This document shows positions 1-6,128 of a stretch of 8,003 nucleotides of DNA, piece after piece. Position 1 is the first letter of the stretch. Every line of letters begins with the position of its first letter. Origin of the DNA: Methylopumilus sp036567085 (GTDB lineage: Bacteria; Pseudomonadota; Gammaproteobacteria; Burkholderiales; Methylophilaceae); assembly GCA_036567085.1 (NCBI GenBank), contig DATCVG010000028.1:1-8003 (forward strand), read 5' to 3'. The translations under genes and the position numbers were made by a program. A model generated the notes under the pieces. The model saw only the letters and a program-made list of their open reading frames with translations, did not search any database and was not told the origin of the DNA.

Positions 1-690
1 ATAGCTTTTGTAGCTAAAGACGGTAAAACAGGAACGCTTCTTGAGGTGAACTCGGAAACAGATTTTTGTGCCAAAAATGAAGACTTTTTAAAATACGCAC
101 ATGATCTTGTAAGTGCTATTAATGAAAAAAATCCAATTAATATTGAGGCTTTGGCGAACTTAACAATGTCGTCAGGTAATGCTGAAGAAATGAGAGCGCA
201 GCTTGTTGGAAAAATTGGAGAAAATATTACACCACGTCGATTTATTCGATATCAAACCACTGGTCAAATAGTTAGTTATGTTCATAGCGGGAGAATTGGC
301 GTTCTTCTCGATCTCCAAGGGGGTAACGATACTTTAGGAAAAGATTTAGCGATGCATATTGCCGCAAATAAACCTAAAGCGCTTAATGCATCAGGTATTG
401 ATGCTCATTTGATTGAGGTAGAAAAACGAGTTGCGATTGAAAAAGCAAAAGAAGCGGGCAAGCCTGAAGCTATGCTTGAAAAAATTGCAGAAGGTACAGT
501 TCAAAAATTCCTTAAAGAAGTTACGTTATTAAATCAACCTTTCGTGAAAGACGATAAAGTAACTATTGAGCAGCTGTTAAAAACCAATAATGCGACAATT
601 AACGCATTTGCCATTTATTCTGTAGGCGAAGGCATAGAAAAAGCAGTTGTGGATTATGCTGCAGAGGTCGCAGCAGCAGCAAAGGTTTAA
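1..690 (+). CDS. tsf: Translation elongation factor Ts, C-terminal 229 residues (5' partial)
   Basis: EF-Ts is the cytoplasmic guanine-nucleotide exchange factor that releases GDP from EF-Tu. The frame is open from the first base, and the codons before the GTG at 46 already read as EF-Ts (a V-A-x-D-G stretch running into LLEVNSETDF), so the gene starts upstream of the window and 46 is an internal valine codon. Seen in sequence: the conserved TDF-x-AKN segment whose TDF contacts EF-Tu in known structures (the x is Cys here, often Val), then KIGENI, R-I-G-V-L, AMHIAANKP, a K-F-x-x-E-V-x-L-x-x-QPFV motif and a terminal VGEGIEK segment. These are the core and dimerisation regions of the family. 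The family is usually about 280-295 residues, so roughly 55-65 N-terminal residues (UBA-like domain and linker) are missing. rpsB would be expected just upstream. A strong terminator follows the TAA stop. Confidence 0.97.
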   Translation: MAFVAKDGKTGTLLEVNSETDFCAKNEDFLKYAHDLVSAINEKNPINIEALANLTMSSGNAEEMRAQLVGKIGENITPRRFIRYQTTGQIVSYVHSGRIGVLLDLQGGNDTLGKDLAMHIAANKPKALNASGIDAHLIEVEKRVAIEKAKEAGKPEAMLEKIAEGTVQKFLKEVTLLNQPFVKDDKVTIEQLLKTNNATINAFAIYSVGEGIEKAVVDYAAEVAAAAKV

Positions 691-709
691 TTCAGTAAGA
701 AGAACTTAT

Positions 710-742
710 AAAGGATTGTATGATTTATACAATCCTTTTTTT
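710..742 (+). terminator. Intrinsic terminator after tsf
   Basis: The arms at 710-720 (AAAGGATTGTA) and 728-738 (TACAATCCTTT) are perfectly complementary over 11 bp, and one more T-A pair (721/727) can close inside, leaving a 5-nt loop. The 3' arm runs into an unbroken T tract at 736-742. The stem is only moderately GC-rich, but its perfect pairing, the T run and its position 20 bases after the tsf stop make a rho-independent terminator for the (rpsB-)tsf transcript very likely. There is no T run on the other side, so it looks one-directional. It separates tsf from the pyrH-bamA block, which then needs its own promoter or read-through. Confidence 0.88.
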
Positions 743-784
743 ATGTCTTCTAATTTAAAAATACGTTAAACTTTAACAAAAATT
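743..784 (+). other. AT-rich pyrH upstream region with a 13-base palindrome
   Basis: These 42 bases between the tsf terminator and the pyrH start codon must hold the promoter if pyrH-bamA is independently transcribed. I see no convincing sigma-70 pair: TACGTT at 762-767 or TTAAAC at 766-771 could serve as a weak -10, with only a poor -35 near 739-744. A perfect inverted repeat, GTTAAA-C-TTTAAC, sits at 765-777 and ends 7 bases before the ATG. No Shine-Dalgarno-like purine run is present. A promoter here is an inference from context; the palindrome is directly seen. Confidence 0.35.
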
Positions 785-1510
785 ATGACACGATCCGCGT
801 ACAAAAGAGTTTTGTTAAAAATTTCAGGTGAAGCTCTTATGGGTGACGACCCCTTTGGTATTAATCAACATACCATTTCAAATGTTGTACATGAAATCAA
901 AGAGGGGCTCGATTTAAATGTTCAAATAGGTATTGTGATTGGCGGTGGCAATATATTTAGAGGGGTTGCTTTAGGTGCTGCAGGTATGGATAGGGCAACT
1001 GCTGACTATATGGGTATGATGGCAACCGTCATGAATGCTTTGGCCCTTCAGGATGCAATGAAGCATGTTGGTATCGTAGCTCGCGTTCAATCAGCGCTCA
1101 ATATTGAGCAGGTGGTTGAGCCTTACATCAGAGGTAAGGCAATTCGTTATTTAGAAGAAGGCAAGGTGGTTATTTTTGCTGCCGGAACTGGCAATCCTTT
1201 CTTTACAACCGATACTGCAGCAGCTTTGCGCGGGGTTGAAATGAATGCAGATATTATGATTAAAGCCACTAAAGTAGATGGTATTTATTCAGAAGATCCA
1301 AAAAAAAATCCAAAAGCAAAGCGTTATGAGGTTGTAAGTTTTGATGAAGCCATTCAAAAAGATTTAAAGGTAATGGATGCTACAGCGCTTACTTTGTGTC
1401 GGGACCAACAACTACCTATTGCAGTATTTAATATATTCAAATCCGGAGCACTTAAAAATATCTTATTAGGACAAAATGAAGGCACACTTGTAATGCCTAA
1501 TGTTCATTGA
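785..1510 (+). CDS. pyrH: UMP kinase (uridylate kinase)
   Basis: PyrH phosphorylates UMP to UDP with ATP in pyrimidine nucleotide synthesis. It is a cytoplasmic hexamer of the amino-acid-kinase fold, and bacterial members are typically activated by GTP and inhibited by UTP. The 241-residue length matches the family. Seen: the N-terminal LLKISGEAL (Lys12, Gly15), the glycine-rich GGGNIFRG loop at 53-60, Asp74 in DYMGMMATVMNAL (the UMP/GTP-site helix), and GTGNPFFTTDTAA from residue 134, the hallmark phosphate/UMP-binding segment. The ATG at 785 puts the first conserved lysine at residue 12, as usual in the family. There is no visible Shine-Dalgarno, which is unusual beside frr and bamA. A run of nine A at 1300-1308 encodes part of Asp-Pro-Lys-Lys-Asn-Pro-Lys. 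pyrH is first in the presumed operon; frr follows after 15 bases, as in most bacteria. Confidence 0.98.
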   Translation: MTRSAYKRVLLKISGEALMGDDPFGINQHTISNVVHEIKEGLDLNVQIGIVIGGGNIFRGVALGAAGMDRATADYMGMMATVMNALALQDAMKHVGIVARVQSALNIEQVVEPYIRGKAIRYLEEGKVVIFAAGTGNPFFTTDTAAALRGVEMNADIMIKATKVDGIYSEDPKKNPKAKRYEVVSFDEAIQKDLKVMDATALTLCRDQQLPIAVFNIFKSGALKNILLGQNEGTLVMPNVH

Positions 1511-1513
1511 TTA

Positions 1514-1520
1514 AAGAGGA
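1514..1520 (+). promoter_or_regulatory. Ribosome binding site of frr
   Basis: AAGAGGA lies in the 15-base pyrH-frr gap. Its GAGG core matches the anti-Shine-Dalgarno, with 6 bases to the ATG at 1526. It is one of only two clear Shine-Dalgarno sites in the window and fixes the frr start. Confidence 0.8.
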
Positions 1521-1525
1521 CTGTA

Positions 1526-2083
1526 ATGACTGAAGAAATCAAAATAAATGTAAATGAAAAAATGCAAAAATCATTAGACTCTTTTAAGTCTGATCTTGCA
1601 AAAATTAGAACGGGCAGAGCACATACAGGGCTTCTTGATCACATCCTTGTTGATTATTATGGATCGATGGTTCCAATAAATCAGGTTGCTGGCGTTAATT
1701 TAGGAGATGCAAAAACAATTAATGTCCAGCCTTATGAAAAAAGTATGGTTGCTAAAGTTGAGAAAGCAATTCGCGATAGCGATCTTGGATTGAATCCTGC
1801 GACATCTGGAGATCTCATTCGTGTTCCAATGCCAATACTTACTGAAGAGCGAAGAAAAGATCTTATAAAAGTAGTGCGTACAGAAGCTGAATCAGCAAAA
1901 GTGGCAATTAGAAATATTAGACGCGATGCAAATGATTCCTTAAAAAAATCCCTCAAAGAAAAAGAAATCAGCGAGGATGATGAAAGAAGATCGCAAGATG
2001 ATGTTCAAAAAATTACAGATAAATTTATCGCAGAAATTGATAAGCTTCTTCAGTTAAAAGAATCTGAATTACTCGCTATTTAG
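1526..2083 (+). CDS. frr: Ribosome recycling factor
   Basis: RRF acts with EF-G to split the post-termination ribosome so its subunits can start another round. The length of 185 residues is exactly that of typical bacterial RRF. Seen: an N-terminal helix with LAKIRTGRA, then the small beta domain (about residues 31-104, including the PYEKSMV and NPATSGDLIRVPMP segments), then the return helices of the three-helix bundle with LTEERRKDLIK and RNIRRDAND, where Arg132 aligns with the conserved arginine of the E. coli protein. The C-terminal third is strongly charged and helical, as expected. The start is fixed by a good Shine-Dalgarno. The TAG stop shares its last base with the GTG start of uppS, which suggests translational coupling. 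A minus-strand open frame inside it (1732-1956) is a shadow. Confidence 0.98.
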   Translation: MTEEIKINVNEKMQKSLDSFKSDLAKIRTGRAHTGLLDHILVDYYGSMVPINQVAGVNLGDAKTINVQPYEKSMVAKVEKAIRDSDLGLNPATSGDLIRVPMPILTEERRKDLIKVVRTEAESAKVAIRNIRRDANDSLKKSLKEKEISEDDERRSQDDVQKITDKFIAEIDKLLQLKESELLAI

Positions 2084-2823
2084 TGTTTAATTTTTTTCGT
2101 TCATTACAAGCGCAAGACCAATTAATAGAAAAACCTCAACATATTGCTATCATTATGGATGGCAATGGGAGATGGGCAAAAAAACGTTTACTGCCTCGTA
2201 TTTCTGGGCATAGAAGAGGCTTAGAAACTGTTAAAATGGTGATTACCCAGTGTCAAAAATTAAATATTCCATTTCTTACATTATTTGCTTTTAGTACAGA
2301 AAATTGGTTGAGACCCGCTCAGGAAGTTGATTTTTTAATGTCTTTATTTCAAGATTCTATTAAAAAAGAATCTTCATCTTTAATTAAAAATAATATTCGT
2401 TTTAAACTCATTGGTGATCGTAAACCTTTCCCAAAGAAACTGATTGATAAGATAAAAGAGCTAGAGAGTCTCAGTGAAGAAAATACAGGCCTTACACTAA
2501 GTGTTGCAATTAATTACGGTGGAAGATGGGATATTGTGAATGCAGTAAATGAATACCGAAAAAAAAATCACTTTAAAAAACCATTTACCCAAAAAAATCT
2601 TATTCAAAATCTTTCTTTGAATTTTGCTCCAGATCCTGATCTTTTGATAAGAACTGGCGGTGAAAAACGCATTAGTAATTTTTTAATCTGGCAATTTTCA
2701 TACACCGAACTTTATTTTACTGAAACACTATGGCCTGATTTTAATGAAAAGGCTTTTACCTCCGCACTAATTGAATTTCAAAAAAGAGAACGAAGATATG
2801 GTAAAACAAGTGAGCAGTTATAA
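2083..2823 (+). CDS. uppS: Undecaprenyl (polyprenyl) diphosphate synthase, cis-prenyltransferase
   Basis: UppS adds isopentenyl diphosphate units in cis to farnesyl diphosphate, making the C55 carrier lipid used for peptidoglycan and surface glycans. It acts at the cytoplasmic face of the inner membrane. Seen: HIAIIMDGNGRWA with catalytic Asp26, His43, FSTENW at 70-75, NYGGRWDI near 144, RTGGEKRISNFLIWQ from Arg190 (Arg190, Arg196 and Ser198 for the diphosphate), and Glu209 before LYFTETLWPDF, equivalent to the E. coli Mg-binding Glu213. The protein ends with the family's R-R-Y/F-G motif. The length of 246 is normal. The GTG at 2083 is the only standard start between an in-frame TGA at 2065-2067 and the conserved core. 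No Shine-Dalgarno is visible, and the start overlaps the frr stop by one base, so coupled initiation is likely. Three poly-A runs (2559-2567, 2575-2580, 2591-2597) fall in a lysine/asparagine-rich stretch of low conservation. Confidence 0.97.
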   Translation: MFNFFRSLQAQDQLIEKPQHIAIIMDGNGRWAKKRLLPRISGHRRGLETVKMVITQCQKLNIPFLTLFAFSTENWLRPAQEVDFLMSLFQDSIKKESSSLIKNNIRFKLIGDRKPFPKKLIDKIKELESLSEENTGLTLSVAINYGGRWDIVNAVNEYRKKNHFKKPFTQKNLIQNLSLNFAPDPDLLIRTGGEKRISNFLIWQFSYTELYFTETLWPDFNEKAFTSALIEFQKRERRYGKTSEQL

Positions 2824-3624
2824 GTGTTGATATCTCGAATTTTTTCTGCAATAGCGATGCTTGCAGTTTTCTTATCTTCTATGTTTTTATTTTCAGGAAG
2901 ATATTTTTCTTTTGTGATTTATATTACCTCGATATTGGCTCTTTATGAGTGGACAAAGCTTTTATATTTTAAATCCTACGAAAAAAAGATTTTTTTATTC
3001 ATCTCATTAGCTTTAATTTATTTAATTGACAATCATCTTAATTCTCAAGGGTCAAGTCTCATACTTTGGATAGCTTCAATTTTTTGGCTATGTGTGGCAC
3101 CTCTATTTTTAATTTTTAAAATCAATTTAAAAAATTCTTTTTTTAGTGCTTTAATTGGCTGGACTTTAGTCATGCCACTTATTATCTCATTGAATTATTT
3201 AATTCAATTAAGCCCTTGGACAGTCCTTATAGTTTTAACAACTATCTGGCTTGCAGATTCTGGTGCTTATTTCTTTGGTAAAAAGTTTGGGAAAAGAAAA
3301 TTAGCTCTATCTATTAGCCCGGGTAAAACATGGGAAGGTTTTTTAGGGGCGCTATTTGTTGTCTCATTATTTTCTATTGCCATGACTTTCTTCGGCTTTG
3401 TTAATTCTTATATGTCTATTTTGTTTTTTAATTTAATCTTATTTTTAAGTGTTGAGGGTGACTTATTTGAGTCATACATAAAACGAATGGCAAAAGTAAA
3501 AGATAGCGGTGATTTAATTCCTGGGCATGGAGGTGTTCTTGATCGAATTGATAGTCTCTGCTCAAGCCTTCCACTTGCGACCCTAATTCTCATGTCACCT
3601 GCTTTTTTTGGAATCATAATTTAA
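2824..3624 (+). CDS. cdsA: Phosphatidate cytidylyltransferase (CDP-diacylglycerol synthase)
   Basis: CdsA is an inner-membrane enzyme that makes CDP-diacylglycerol from phosphatidic acid and CTP, the branch-point precursor of bacterial phospholipids. Seen: about seven or eight hydrophobic segments spread over 266 residues, a conserved ADSGAYFFGKKFGKRKLA segment from residue 144, SPGKTWEG at 165-172, and a full match to the CdsA family signature at 217-243 (S-x-x-KR, KDSGDLIPGHGG, then D-R-x-D), with Asp227, Asp240 and Asp243 as likely metal/catalytic acids. The GTG at 2824 directly follows the uppS TAA in the same frame. TTG at 2827 is a possible alternative, but Met-Leu-x-x-Arg fits the usual N-terminus better. 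Only a weak GTGAG at 2810-2814 resembles a Shine-Dalgarno. The length is at the shorter end of the family. The C-terminus is hydrophobic to the last residue. Confidence 0.96.
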   Translation: MLISRIFSAIAMLAVFLSSMFLFSGRYFSFVIYITSILALYEWTKLLYFKSYEKKIFLFISLALIYLIDNHLNSQGSSLILWIASIFWLCVAPLFLIFKINLKNSFFSALIGWTLVMPLIISLNYLIQLSPWTVLIVLTTIWLADSGAYFFGKKFGKRKLALSISPGKTWEGFLGALFVVSLFSIAMTFFGFVNSYMSILFFNLILFLSVEGDLFESYIKRMAKVKDSGDLIPGHGGVLDRIDSLCSSLPLATLILMSPAFFGIII

Positions 3625-4812
3625 TTGGAAAATATTACTATCTTAGGTTCAACCGGAAGTATTGGTTGTAATGCTCTTCAAGTTATAAAACTTCATAAAG
3701 AAAAATATAAGGTTTTTGCACTGACGGCGAATGAGAATATTGATCTACTTTCTCAACAGTGTATGGAATTTGAGCCTCAATTTGCTATTGCTTTAAATCA
3801 TGAAGCAAATCAAAAGTTGAAGAAAAATCTACTTGCATTAAATTCAAAAACAATTGTTTTAGAGGGTGATGAGTCCCTCGTTCGGATTGCTTCTCATGAA
3901 GATACAAATACTGTAATTTCAGCAATTGTTGGAGCGGCAGGTCTTAAGCCCACGATGGCAGCTGCTAATAGCGGTAAAAAGATTTTATTGGCTAATAAAG
4001 AAACGCTCGTGATGGCAGGGGAGTTATTCGTCAAAGCTGTAAATCATTCTGGGGCGACGTTGATACCCATCGATAGTGAACACAATGCAATTTTGCAAGT
4101 TTTGCCACAAAATAAAAAAATGCATTACAAGTCTAGTGGCATTAGAAAAATTTTACTGACTGCATCTGGCGGACCATTTAGGACTTTTTCTAAAGAAGAG
4201 CTGCTTCTTGTGACGCCCAAAGAAGCTTTGCGTCATCCAAATTGGGTAATGGGCAAAAAGATTTCAATCGATTCAGCAACCATGATGAACAAGGGGTTGG
4301 AAATTATTGAAGCTTTTTGGTTATTCGATATCCCAGCTTCAGATATAGAAGTAATAATTCACCCTCAAAGTATTATTCATTCGCTTGTTGAGTATATTGA
4401 TGGAAGTACGCTTGCTCAATTAGGCAACCCAGATATGAGGACCCCCATTGCTTACGCTTTAAGTCATCCAGAAAGAATTGAATCAGGAGTGTTGGGCCTA
4501 GATCTCATAAAAACTAAAAAACTCGACTTTGAAGCGCCTGATTTAAATAAATTTCCTTGCCTTGGATTGGCTTATAAGGCTTTAAATATGGGTCATAATG
4601 CCCCCACAGTTCTCAATGCTGCAAATGAAGTTGCTGTAGATGCTTTCTTAAATGAATCGATCGGTTTTAATCAAATTGCAGAGTTAATTGAATTTTGCAT
4701 GGACACAATAAAATCAGAGCCATTAGTTTCTATAGATACAGTTTTGGATGTAGATAAGAAAACGCGTTATCTTGCCTTTTCTTGGATTGACAGCCATAAG
4801 CTTAAAGCATGA
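3625..4812 (+). CDS. dxr: 1-deoxy-D-xylulose 5-phosphate reductoisomerase
   Basis: Dxr (IspC) converts 1-deoxy-D-xylulose 5-phosphate to 2-C-methyl-D-erythritol 4-phosphate with NADPH and a divalent metal, the committed step of the non-mevalonate isoprenoid pathway. It is cytoplasmic. Seen: the NADPH loop GSTGSIG at 8-14, ANKETLVMAGE from 123, the metal ligands Asp150 and Glu152 in IDSEHNAI, Ser181 in TASGGPF, His204 in HPNW, and Glu226 at the end of IDSATMMNKGLE (E. coli Asp150, Glu152, Ser186, His209 and Glu231). HPQSIIHS and NAANEVAV follow, then the C-terminal helical domain. The length of 395 is normal. TTG at 3625 is the only plausible start: it immediately follows the cdsA TAA in frame, and the cofactor loop begins seven codons later. 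It feeds the pathway that supplies UppS, encoded two genes upstream. The TGA stop overlaps the rseP ATG by four bases. Confidence 0.97.
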   Translation: MENITILGSTGSIGCNALQVIKLHKEKYKVFALTANENIDLLSQQCMEFEPQFAIALNHEANQKLKKNLLALNSKTIVLEGDESLVRIASHEDTNTVISAIVGAAGLKPTMAAANSGKKILLANKETLVMAGELFVKAVNHSGATLIPIDSEHNAILQVLPQNKKMHYKSSGIRKILLTASGGPFRTFSKEELLLVTPKEALRHPNWVMGKKISIDSATMMNKGLEIIEAFWLFDIPASDIEVIIHPQSIIHSLVEYIDGSTLAQLGNPDMRTPIAYALSHPERIESGVLGLDLIKTKKLDFEAPDLNKFPCLGLAYKALNMGHNAPTVLNAANEVAVDAFLNESIGFNQIAELIEFCMDTIKSEPLVSIDTVLDVDKKTRYLAFSWIDSHKLKA

Positions 4813-6128
4813 TAACTTTTCTAGTTTTTATCCTTACAATCAGTATTGTCGTCGGTATTCATGAATTTGGCCATTTTCAAATGGCTCGGTGGTGCAATGT
4901 TAAGGTACTAAAATTCTCAATTGGATTCGGCAGACCGATTTTTACTTTCTTTTTTGGTAAAGATCATATCGCATTTATTATATCTTCAATTCCTCTTGGG
5001 GGCTATGTAAAGCTTTTAGATGAAAGCCATGGTAATTCAGAGGAAAAGATCAAAAAAACTGATCTTCATAGAGCATTTAATAGACAGCCACTATTCAAGC
5101 GCTTTCTTATTGTTCTAGCCGGACCTTTAATCAATATTTTTTTGGGTATCCTCATATTTTTTTCTATTTATATGCATGGATCGCCTCAAATCAAGCCTCT
5201 CATCAATGAAGTTTCTCATTTTAGTGAAGCTTTCAAACAGGGCTTACGAGCTGGAGATGAAATCGTATTAATTGATGGCGAGGAGATCAAATCCTTGAAT
5301 GACTTGCAGATTTATTTAAGTGTCCACAAAGATCGATTCAAAATTTTAAGCTTTAAAAGAGGAGGCGAGCTATTAAGTATTCGTAATTTATTTTGGACTG
5401 ATGACATTCATCTATTTCCATATGGCATTCCTATTTTAATTCAGTCGATAGAGCCAGGAAGTATTGCTGAAAAAATTGGTCTCAAACCCAATGATCGAAT
5501 TCTTATGATTGATCAAGTAGAGGTAAAAAGCATTCAAGACCTAGTTAATAGTATTCAAAATAATTGGTTAAAGTCTTATGATTTATCTATAAAAAGAAAA
5601 AACATTATTCAATTAATTCATATAGATAAAGATATTTTTAAAAGTCAAATAGAGAAAAAAAGAATTGGTATTTCACTGAATTATGATGAAGCCTATATTA
5701 AACCCAATTTAATTAAAGTAAAAAGCACATTTTTAGAGTCCCTCGGAAAATCCCTAAGTCAAACCAATACATTTTTAAATTTAACTTTAGCCACCTTTAA
5801 GAATTTATTTACACAAAGTGCTCATCTAAAAGATTTGGGTGGACCATTGGCAATTGCGCACATGGCCTCTTCTTCTTTTTTAGAGGGCATTCTTCCTTAT
5901 ATTCAATTTATTGGGCTCATAAGTTTAAATATTGGAATATTGAATCTATTGCCTATTCCATTATTAGATGGGGGCCATTTGGCTCAATATTTAATTGAGT
6001 TTGTGATGGGCAAGCCCTTATCGAACAAAAAAATGATGATAAGTCAAAGGGTTGGTGTGATAATTTTGGGTTTACTAACTGCAATTGCGTTGTATAATGA
6101 CGCCTGTCGATACCTATTAGGAAGCTAA
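4809..6128 (+). CDS. rseP: RIP zinc metalloprotease RseP (site-2 protease)
   Basis: RseP is an inner-membrane site-2 protease. In E. coli it cuts the anti-sigma factor RseA after DegS, freeing sigma-E under envelope stress, and it also clears signal-peptide remnants; whether the same partners exist here is not shown in the window. Seen: the zinc motif HEFGH at 18-22 in the first membrane segment, the IPLGGYVKLLDE motif, a second membrane segment at about 98-122, two PDZ domains (about 115-195, with GLRAGDEIVLIDG from 145, and about 205-285, with GSIAEKIGLKPNDRIL from 217), a GGPLAIA motif, then NLLPIPLLDGGHL with the third zinc ligand Asp387, and a final membrane helix near 414-430. The length of 439 fits the two-PDZ proteobacterial type. 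The ATG overlaps the dxr stop (ATGA), with no clear Shine-Dalgarno, so coupling is likely. Its position directly before bamA is conserved in proteobacteria. Confidence 0.97.
   Translation: MITFLVFILTISIVVGIHEFGHFQMARWCNVKVLKFSIGFGRPIFTFFFGKDHIAFIISSIPLGGYVKLLDESHGNSEEKIKKTDLHRAFNRQPLFKRFLIVLAGPLINIFLGILIFFSIYMHGSPQIKPLINEVSHFSEAFKQGLRAGDEIVLIDGEEIKSLNDLQIYLSVHKDRFKILSFKRGGELLSIRNLFWTDDIHLFPYGIPILIQSIEPGSIAEKIGLKPNDRILMIDQVEVKSIQDLVNSIQNNWLKSYDLSIKRKNIIQLIHIDKDIFKSQIEKKRIGISLNYDEAYIKPNLIKVKSTFLESLGKSLSQTNTFLNLTLATFKNLFTQSAHLKDLGGPLAIAHMASSSFLEGILPYIQFIGLISLNIGILNLLPIPLLDGGHLAQYLIEFVMGKPLSNKKMMISQRVGVIILGLLTAIALYNDACRYLLGS
6119..6124 (+). promoter_or_regulatory. Ribosome binding site of bamA
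   Basis: AGGAAG lies in the last codons of rseP. Its AGGA core is 5 bases before the bamA ATG at 6128. It supports that start and suggests that bamA can recruit ribosomes itself, unlike the coupled genes uppS to rseP. Confidence 0.72.

Noticed and set aside
46..690. tsf starting at the GTG at 46
   Set aside because: The frame is open back to base 1 and the upstream codons already encode conserved EF-Ts sequence, so the GTG is an internal valine and the true start lies outside the window.
1732..1956. Minus-strand open frame inside frr
   Set aside because: It lies wholly antisense to a clear ribosome recycling factor gene and its translation resembles no family I recognise.
3189..3208. AT-only style hairpin (ATTGAATT / AATTCAAT) inside cdsA
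   Set aside because: It lies in codons for a hydrophobic CdsA segment, is nearly all A/T with no T run after it, and is expected by chance in this composition.
3408..3617. Minus-strand open frame inside cdsA
   Set aside because: It is antisense to the conserved CdsA signature region; the open frame follows from the constrained codons on the other strand.
2083..4812. A true UppS-CdsA-Dxr fusion protein
   Set aside because: Two intact TAA stops separate the genes, each part has a complete family length, and a usable start codon follows each stop; reinitiation is simpler.
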